The notes under the pieces were generated by a model, which was not told the DNA's origin, ran no database searches, and was given only the letters and a program-made list of their open reading frames with translations. 64,000 nucleotides of DNA from Aegilops tauschii subsp. strangulata. Its lineage: Eukaryota > Streptophyta > Magnoliopsida > Poales > Poaceae. Below, one piece after another: positions 57,701 through 64,000 of this stretch. Position numbers and translations under genes: made by a program. How positions within the stretch are numbered: position 1 is the first letter of the stretch; each line of letters opens with the position of its first letter. Where the stretch lies: NCBI RefSeq assembly GCF_002575655.3, contig NC_053039.3, positions 238,058,622 through 238,122,621 of the forward strand, given 5' to 3'.

Positions 57701-58461
57701 CGAGCTCGCGCGCAGCCACGGGCGCGAGGCAACGGCGCGGGCCGCGCGGCGGGGCGAGGGAAGGAGAAGAGGGGCGTGGAGGCCGTGGCCTCACCGGGGG
57801 GTGTAGGGACGGGGCAGCGGGGGTTGAGGGGGTCGACGGGGACGACGGCGACGTGGCAGCAGGCCGGTGGGGAAGCTCCGGCGAGGGCGAGGCGGCGCGG
57901 GCTCCTGGCGGCGGCGGAGAGGACCAGGGGCGGCGGGGTCGAGCGCCTCCTCCTCGATCCCGATCGGGGGAGAGGGGGATATTTCGGGGGGAGTGGGAGG
58001 GCTGTCGGTGGGGAGTGGGGGGAGGAGTGGATAAGGGAGAGGAGTGGGGGCCGACCTGGGCCGGCCTGGTTGGCCCGATGGCCAGCGGGGCCGCGGTCCA
58101 GCAGGGGGGGCTGTTGGGCCAGGGTCCAGTGGGGGGAGGGGGGGTTCCTCCTTTCTTCTTTTTTTGTCTGTTTTCTCTTTTGCATTTTCTTTTCTTTTTA
58201 TTTATTTTCTTTTCTGTTTTACATCATTTTAAAATAGTTAGGCATTTTCTAAAAATATGTTTTCTCCACAATAATTATCAGTGCAATATCTGGCACCCAC
58301 CGAACATTTTTGTTTAAATTTTTGAAAACTTTTATTATTGACATTAATTTGAATTTAAATTTTGAAACGGTTTCGAATCATCGCGAGGTTAACAATAGTA
58401 ACCGTGGTGATGTGGCATCATTAGCGTGGGATTACCGTAGCTTAATTATCCGGGCGTTACA
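54769..58461 (-). repeat. 5' LTR of the chromovirus (3693 bp)
   Basis: Near-identical partner of 45245-48926 with the same AT-to-GC switch (about 56770-57240, then GC-rich to 58150). Transcription should start on the minus strand near 56150. Confidence 0.9.
56151..56205 (-). promoter_or_regulatory. TATA region with adjacent 9-bp palindrome, right (5') LTR
   Basis: Same arrangement as in the left LTR: arms 56181-56189 and 56197-56205, then GGTATATACTTATATAC on the minus strand. The spacer differs by one base between LTRs while both arms are unchanged. Confidence 0.5.
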
Positions 58462-58466
58462 GAGGA
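58462..58466. repeat. Target duplication GAGGA, right copy (chromovirus)
   Basis: Partner of 45240-45244; directly after the LTR end GGGCGTTACA. Confidence 0.9.
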
Positions 58467-59783
58467 GCAGCCAAAGGAGACGCCCAAGTACGAGGAATCC
58501 TACTTGGGGTCCCTCCCAAGCCACGCCCCCATTTCCTTATTTGGAGTGCGGGGAAAGGCAGGGGAGGGTGGCGCCCCCCCTTTTTCCTTTCTCCTATGAG
58601 AGGGAAAGGCAGGTGGGGCTAGCCCTCCCCCTTTTCCTTCCCTAGGGCTGGCCTAACAAGGGAGGGGGTGCACCAGCCCCCTTGTGGGCTGGTCTGTCCC
58701 CTCCTTTGTCCCATAAGGCCCATACCTTGCCGGGGGGGTGCCCGAAACCCCTTCGGGTGACCCGATTCCTTCCCGGTACGTCCCGAAGCACTTCCGGTGT
58801 CCAAATACCATCGCCCTTTATATCAATCTTTACCTCTCGACCATTTTGAGACTCCTCGTCATGTCCGTGATCTCATCCGGGACTCCGAACAACATTCGGT
58901 CACAAAACATATTACTCATATAACACTATATCGTCAAGGAACGTTAAGCGTGCGGACCCTACGGGTTTGGGTACTATGTAGACATGACCGAGACACCTCT
59001 CCAGTCAATAACCAATAGCGGAACCTGGATGCCCATATTGGCTCCTACATATTCTACGAAGATCTTTATCGGTCGAACCGTTATGACAACATACATAATT
59101 CCCTTTGTCCATCGGTATGTTACTTGCCCGAGATTCGATCGTCGGTATCTTCATACCTAGTTCAACCTCGTTACCGGCAAGTCTCTTTACTCGTTCCATA
59201 ATACATCACCTTGTGACCAAATCCTTAGTCATTTGCTTGCAAGGTTATGATGTGTATTACCTAGAGGGCCCAGAGATACCTCTCCGATACTCGGAGTGAC
59301 AAATCATAATCTCGATCTATGCCAACTCAACAAACACCTTCGGAGATACCTGTAGTGCATCTTTATGATCACCCAGTTACGTTGTGACGTTTGATAGCAC
59401 ACAAGGTATTCCTCCGGTATCCGGGAGTTGCATAATCTCATAGTCGAAGGAATATGTATTTGACATGAAGAAAGCAATAGCGATAAACTGAACAATCATT
59501 ATGCTAAGCTAATGGATGGGTCTTGTCCATCACATCATTCTCCTAATGATGTGATCCCGTTATCAAATGACAACACATGTCTATGTTTAGGAAACCTTAA
59601 CCATCTTTGATCAATGAGCTAGTCTAGTAGAGGCTTACTAGGGACACGATATTTGTTTATGTATTCACGCATATATTTAAGTTTCCGATCAATACAATTC
59701 TAGCATGAATAATAAACCTTTATCATGAATAAGGAAATATAAAATAACAACTTTATTATTGCCTCTAGGGCATATTTCCTTCA
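58467..59783 (-). repeat. 5' LTR of copia C, right part
   Basis: Continues the LTR from 45244 and ends with plus-strand CTAGGGCATATTTCCTTCA at 59783. With the left part the LTR would be about 1770 bp, the normal BARE-type size. The right neighbour is Athila-like LTR sequence, the target of copia C. Confidence 0.85.
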
Positions 59784-60735
59784 CCTAGTTAGTAGCTAGA
59801 TGGCTTCTTCTGTCTTTTTGATCTTCAATACAATGTTCTCCTCGATGTTCATGGAGATCTATTTGATGTAACTATTTTTTGCGGTGTGTTTGTTGGGATC
59901 CGATGAGTTGTGAGTTTATGATCAGATCTATCCATGAATATTATTTGAGTCTTGTTTGAATTCTTTTATGCATGATTGTTATAGCTTCGTATTTCTTCTC
60001 TGATTTATTGGTTTGGTTTGGCCAACTAGATTGATTTATCTTGCCATGGGAAGAGGTGCTTTGTGATGGGTTCGATCTTGCGGTGCTCAATCTCAGTGAC
60101 ACAAAGAGACACGAAACGCATATATCACTGCTATTAAGGGTAAAAAGATGGGGTTTATTCATAAGTGAGTTTATCTTGTCTAATGCATTACTTCGTTTTT
60201 TCATGAACTTAATATACTAGAGACATGCTGGATAGCGGTCGATGTGTGGAGTAATAGTAGTAGATGCATAATCATTTCGATCTACTAATCTTGGACGTGA
60301 TGCCTATATACATGACCATTGCCTTGGATATCGTCATAATTATTTGCTTTTCTATCAATTGCCCAATAGTAATTTGTTTACCCAACGCATGCTATTTTCT
60401 CGAGAGAAGAGTCTAGTGAAAACTATGGCCCCCGAGTCTATTTCATGTCATATATTAAACCCAAAAATACCTTGCTGCAATTTTCTTTTATATTTTGTGT
60501 TTTAGTAAGATTTATTTATCAAATATCATACAATTTATTCTATGTCAATACCGTTGAGGGATTGACAGCCCCTTTACGCGTTGGGTTGCAAGTATTTGTA
60601 GTTTGTGTGCAGGTGATGTTTACATAGTGTTGCTTGGTTCTACTACTGGATTGAAAACCTTGGTTTCATAACTGAGGAAATACTTACCTCTGTTGTGTTG
60701 CATCATCCTCTCCTCTTCGTGGAATTACCAACGCA
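59784..60735 (+). repeat. 3' part of an Athila/Sabrina-like LTR
   Basis: Matches the last ~950 bases of the Athila S LTR (GCTAGATGGCTTCTTCTGTC; GTCGATGTGTGGAGTAATAG; GCCCCCGAGTCT), but more diverged, and ends near CCAACGCA. Copia C cut off its 5' part. It interrupts the acidic tail of the leftward PF04195 gene. Confidence 0.75.
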
Positions 60736-61957
60736 GATTACAATCATCATCCCTCTCCCCCTCATCCTCTTCTTCCTCACCCTTCTCTTCCTCATCCTCG
60801 CGAGCAGAGGAGACGCACGTGTCCTCGGACGCCCGGTTCTCGGATCCACAGTCCCTCCCTGTTCCTCTTCGGCTCTTTCTTCTCCTTAGCCGGAACCACA
60901 TATGGTTGCTCGGCCAGCAGAGCTTCGAGCTGAGGAGTGTGGGCCTCTTTGGGCAATGGCGCCCAACGGTTAATCTTCTCTGCCTTGTTGCACCAAGCCT
61001 GATTTCAGAGAAATAAAACATGATTGCTCTATTAAAGAGACATAAGATGCGAAAATGGTAAAAAGCTATGAATGAACTACTTTTACCTCAGATGGGCCAT
61101 GGTCGGCATCAAGGCCACAGTCTTCTCCTTTCTTGGGGACCTTGTTTTTGGACGGCTTGAACAACGTCGTCCACATGCCGTCCAGATTGGTGCGGAAGAA
61201 GTTCTGCACCGTCCCATGTCTTCAGGCTTGTACATCCACATCAGGCTGGCCCAGAGTTGGAGGGGAAGATTGCGGCGCTGGAGCATGACGTGAATCACGT
61301 CCACCAGCTTGATGTCGTGCCCAATCTGTGAATTGATCCTCTTCTGGAGTGCTTCCACCTTGCTTGGGTTTCCCCAATCGAGGCCTTTCCTCATCCAGGA
61401 TACCAATCTCCTCGGTGCTCGGCCGTGAAGGCGGGGATCCCCAATTGGCCTTCGGCGGGCAGCTCGGTGATATAGAACCACTCCCGCTGCCACACCTTAA
61501 TCGTCTCCACGAAGATGCCTTGTGGCCAGATCACCTTCTGGAGTTTACTTATCATTGCCCCGCCACATTCGGCAAGTTGGGCGCCGCTACTCTTCGGTTT
61601 GATGCAGAATGTCTTCAGCCATAGGCCGAAGTGCGGCTCGATGCAGAGGAAAGCTTCACAGATGGTGATGAACGCTGCAATGTGAAGAATGAAATTTGGG
61701 GCTAGGTGGTGGAAGTATAGCCCGTAGAAGAACATCAGCCCCCTCACAAAGGGATGGAGGGGGAACCCCAGACCTCGGATAAGGTGGGGGACGAAGACCA
61801 CCCTCTCCCCTAGCTTGGGAGTAGGGATGGGTTGGCCGGGCTCCGGCATCTGACAGGCGGGTCCGGCGGGTATGTAACTCGCGACTCAGAGCTCGTCGAT
61901 GGTGCCCTCCATGATGATGGAAGGCACCCACTTTCCCTTAAACTCTGCGTCGACCAT
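60736..61957 (-). pseudogene. PF04195-type 'putative gypsy type transposon' gene, broken
   Basis: The leftward ATG at 61955-61957 (MVDAEFKGKWVPSIIMEG) is followed by a stop at codon 24 (61886-61888). The same frame then shows the family's conserved core: GERVVFVPHLIRGLGFPLHP, FVRGLMFFYGLYFHHLAPN, CIEPHFGLWLKTFCIKP and VWQREWFYITE. Near 61440 the frame shifts to LVSWMRKGLDWGNPSKVEAL, VDVIHVMLQRRNLPLQ and WASLMWMYKPEDMGR. A further shift leads to an acidic DEEEKGEEEEDEG end, cut by the Athila-like LTR at 60735. The family is common in grass gypsy elements as an extra ORF; its function is unknown. One stop and at least two shifts make it a pseudogene. Confidence 0.75.
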
Positions 61958-62080
61958 AACTAGAGGAGGGTGAATGCTTGGAGGAACTTAAGGTTTGGGA
62001 ATGGATCCGGGGCGCTAGAACTCCAAAGGCTGTAGGCAATGGCGAGGAGATGGAAGCGTGGGGGAAAGTGGGATGGAAAT
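61958..62080 (-). other. 5' flank of the leftward PF04195 gene
   Basis: Leftward this is a C/T-rich leader (TTTCCATCCCACTTTCCCC) without a TATA box; the promoter was probably displaced by the LTR at 62081. Confidence 0.4.
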
Positions 62081-62977
62081 ATGTCGGATGTGGGGTTCCG
62101 GCAAACCCTTAAGGTTAAAACACTGGGGTGCGCGCGAAGTCTTTCCCTCCTACCGATCTACGCCCTAGCTCGCTAAGATCTCGCGGACGAACTTGACGAA
62201 CTCGCAACACAAAGAGACACGAGATTTATACTGGTCCGGGCCACCGTTGTAGTGTAATACCCTACTCCAGTGTGGTGGTGGATGGATTGCCTCTTGGGCT
62301 GATGATGAACAATACAGAGAGAAGAACAACCTCCTGAGGTTGAGGTGTTCTTGTGCTTGGTGGCTTAGCGGGTGAGAGCTGGATGAACTGCTCGATCCCC
62401 CTACTGTGGTGGCTAGCTCTACTTATATAGGCCCTGGTCCTCTTCCCAAATGTTGAGCGGGAAGGGAGCCAACAATGGCGGGCAAATTTGAAGGGGGACA
62501 GCTAGTACAAGCTATCCTGAAAAAAGTGCTCTTCGCCTGCGAAAGGCTCTGGTGGTGACACCGTCCTGGGCTCCACGATGACCTCCGTCTTGCCGTCCTC
62601 CTGGTCTTGGTCTCGTTGCACTTATATAGCAACCTTTGCCTGATGCCTCGGTACTCCTCGCCTGCGCTGGCCTCCTTAGCACCAAAGAGGAAACAAGGAC
62701 GCTGCGCGCGCTGGCGCCCGCCTGGTGCCGATCGTCATGGCTCACGTCACGAGAGCCTCGCGAGGTTTGCCCTGCCTTGATATCTCCGCTCCTTGTGAGC
62801 CTGCCTGACTAGGCGACTCTTGAGGAGGTCTTGCGTCGCCCTCCTAGTGAGGCTTGGCCCCTCTCGAGGGTCTTGGATGCCTTGTTGATGAAGATGGGCC
62901 GCAGGGCCTGCTGACTTAGCCACGCCGTGGGCCGCAGGCAGGCAAGTCTGGGGACCCCTGTTCCTAGAACGCCGACA
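62081..62977 (-). repeat. 3' LTR of Tat-like gypsy G3 (897 bp)
   Basis: Third copy of the TGTCGGCGTTC…CCGACA LTR, with the plus strand starting TGTCGGATGTGGGG and ending GAACGCCGACA. The TATA box is at 62421-62430 on the minus strand. The left side has no primer site while the right side continues with the same flank as G1, so it is the 3' LTR of an element extending right. Confidence 0.85.
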
Positions 62978-64000
62978 GTAGCCCCCGGCCCAAGGTGCAC
63001 TCGGGCTTGGCTTCGTGGCGAAGCCAAGGGTCAAGTACAGAGCACCGCGGGCCCCAAAAGCCTGCGGCCTCGGTTGACGCATGCCGGTTGATTGGACGTG
63101 GGCGTCTCCGCTTTCCCATGCTGCCCTTGAATCCGCCTGGCTATGTGGCCCCCGCATCCCACACAGTTATTCTTCCTTCGCCCTCGCCTAGCTTTTCCAA
63201 TCTCCCTGCTTCCTCGTGGCCCTATTCTGCCCTGCCAATCCGGCTTGCGCTCCGCCTGCTTCATCGCCATGGCGGCGAAACAAGCTGAAAAGGGGAAGAA
63301 ACCCCTGTCGTTGCCAACTGCGCCTCCGTCTTTTGAGCCGGCGCTCGGCCGGCCTCGGGTGCTCAACGACGAGGCCATGGACAAGGCGCGCCCCATGCTT
63401 GCCTCCAGTTTCAATGAGTGGGGAGAGACGGCGGCTTGGCCCGCGTCCCACACTCGCATGGCTCGGGCAGCCATTGAGGTCCCGATCTTCATAGAGGCCC
63501 TCTGGGCTGGCCTGATTCCTCTTCTCCGCCTTCTTCAACGCGGTGCTCGAGAATTACCAGATCCACATGCTTCATCTCGACCCTCAATCTGTGACCCTTC
63601 TGGCCGTCTTCACCTTCTTGTGCGAGGCCATGGTGGGCATCGCTCCTTCCGTGGCCCTCCTCCGCCATTTCTTCTCGTTGCATCTGACCGGTCCCTGGCA
63701 GAGCTCGGGGTGCGTGGGCTTCCAAGCCGTGGCCGCGACAGCGGGCGAGGGGATTGACTTCGAGCTTCCTTCGTCCACGAGCGAGTTCCGCATACGGTGG
63801 GTGTTTGTTGACGCCGGCGTGCTCAACCCTCTGCTCCAAGTTTCGGCGGGGCACGCTGTTCCAAACTCCGGCTGGGGCCATCAGAAGCTCACGAGCCCCC
63901 GCCTTGCCCCCGTCGGGGCTAGGCTGAGGTGGTTGAAGGACCTCGGCGTGACTGCGCCCATGGTGGTGAAGGAGTTCATGAAGCGTCGAGTCGCTCCACT
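62978..64000 (-). mobile_element. Gypsy G3 internal 3' region, continuing past the window
   Basis: The first ~135 bases match the G1 flank inverted (GGCCCAAGG, GGGCTTGGCTTCG, CCCCAAAAGCCTGCGGCC, TTGATTGGACGTGGG). Beyond about 63115 the two elements diverge completely: G1 leads into the B3-like gene, G3 into a PF04195-like gene, both antisense to the element. Confidence 0.7.
63269..64000 (+). pseudogene. PF04195-like antisense gene of G3, partial
   Basis: The ATG at 63269-63271 sits in a good plant context (CGCCATGGCGG). The start MAAKQAEKGKKPLSL leads to VLNDEAMDKARPMLASSFNE and AAIEVPIFIEALWAGLIP. A one-base shift near 63520-63530 moves the frame to FSAFFNAVLENYQIHMLHL, LAVFTFLCEAMVGIAPSVAL, LHLTGPWQSSGCVGFQAV and RIRWVFVDAGVLNPLL, open to the window end. 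The layout (N-terminal charged part, the FxxAFF…YQIHMLHLxP block) fits the 'putative gypsy type transposon' family of unknown function. It is antisense to G3, and a Tat antisense extra ORF is the likely nature. The single shift may be the only damage in the visible part. Confidence 0.65.

Larger units (their letters stand above)
45245..58461 (-). mobile_element. Complete chromodomain-type gypsy (chromovirus), 13.2 kb
   Basis: A leftward element with LTRs of 3682 and 3693 bp (plus strand TGTGACGCCCCCGATTTGAC…CCGGGCGTTACA), 5-base duplication GAGGA, primer site, an extra leader ORF, an intact gag-pol with a C-terminal chromodomain and a polypurine tract next to the left LTR. Long LTRs plus a chromodomain suggest the Tekay/Del clade. 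The LTRs differ by few substitutions and small indels (for example an 11-base length difference near 47975 versus 57523). With its intact frame it is the youngest and the only plausibly active element here. Confidence 0.9.

Overview
The window is intergenic DNA from a large grass genome, almost certainly Triticeae (wheat, Aegilops or barley). It is filled by nested LTR retrotransposons: copia elements with BARE1/Angela/WIS-type LTR ends (…AAATATGCCCTAGAGGC…), Tat-, Athila- and chromodomain-type gypsy elements and a Sirevirus-type copia. I found no host single-copy gene, tRNA, rRNA or CRISPR array. All coding capacity belongs to elements or to cargo they carry.

Layout. 1-2337: 3' end of a Tat-like gypsy (G1) with a broken antisense gene whose product looks like a B3 domain, then its 3' LTR. 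2338-8357: right part of a Sirevirus (RT, RNase H, env-like region, several polypurine tracts, 3' LTR). 8358-18887: a leftward Tat-like gypsy (G2) whose internal domain is present as two tandem ~4.7 kb units (gag, protease, a gutted RT remnant and a GC-rich spacer). 18888-19300: an RT fragment of a leftward BARE-like copia (copia C). 19301-43726: a rightward BARE-like copia (copia A), split by an Athila-type gag-protease gypsy S (24620-42092, duplication GGAAG), itself split by a leftward BARE-like copia B (26879-35412, duplication GATGA). 43727-59783: leader and 5' LTR of copia C, the LTR split by a 13.2 kb leftward chromovirus (45245-58461, duplication GAGGA). 59784-60735: 3' part of an Athila-like LTR. 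60736-61957: broken leftward gene of the 'putative gypsy type transposon' family (PF04195). 62081-62977: 3' LTR of another Tat element (G3), followed by an oppositely oriented PF04195-like gene that runs off the window.

History. Target duplications and reading frames that rejoin across insertions give an order: PF04195 gene, Athila-like LTR, copia C, then separately (i) G2, Sirevirus and G1, (ii) copia A, Athila S and copia B, and (iii) the chromovirus. A deletion fused copia A's 3' LTR to the copia C leader at about 43726. The chromovirus looks youngest: its 1492-residue gag-pol has no stop or frameshift and its catalytic residues are all present.

Most interesting items: the intact extra ORF (about 252 aa) in the chromovirus leader with consensus-like splice sites around it; the palindrome beside the LTR TATA box of that element; the antisense B3-like and PF04195 cargo next to 3' LTRs of the same Tat family; the tandem Tat internal array with a palindrome at four places; and the ~600 bp hairpin and antisense cysteine-rich ORF of Athila S. 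LTR divergence is judged by eye only, and family names are from recognition, not database search.
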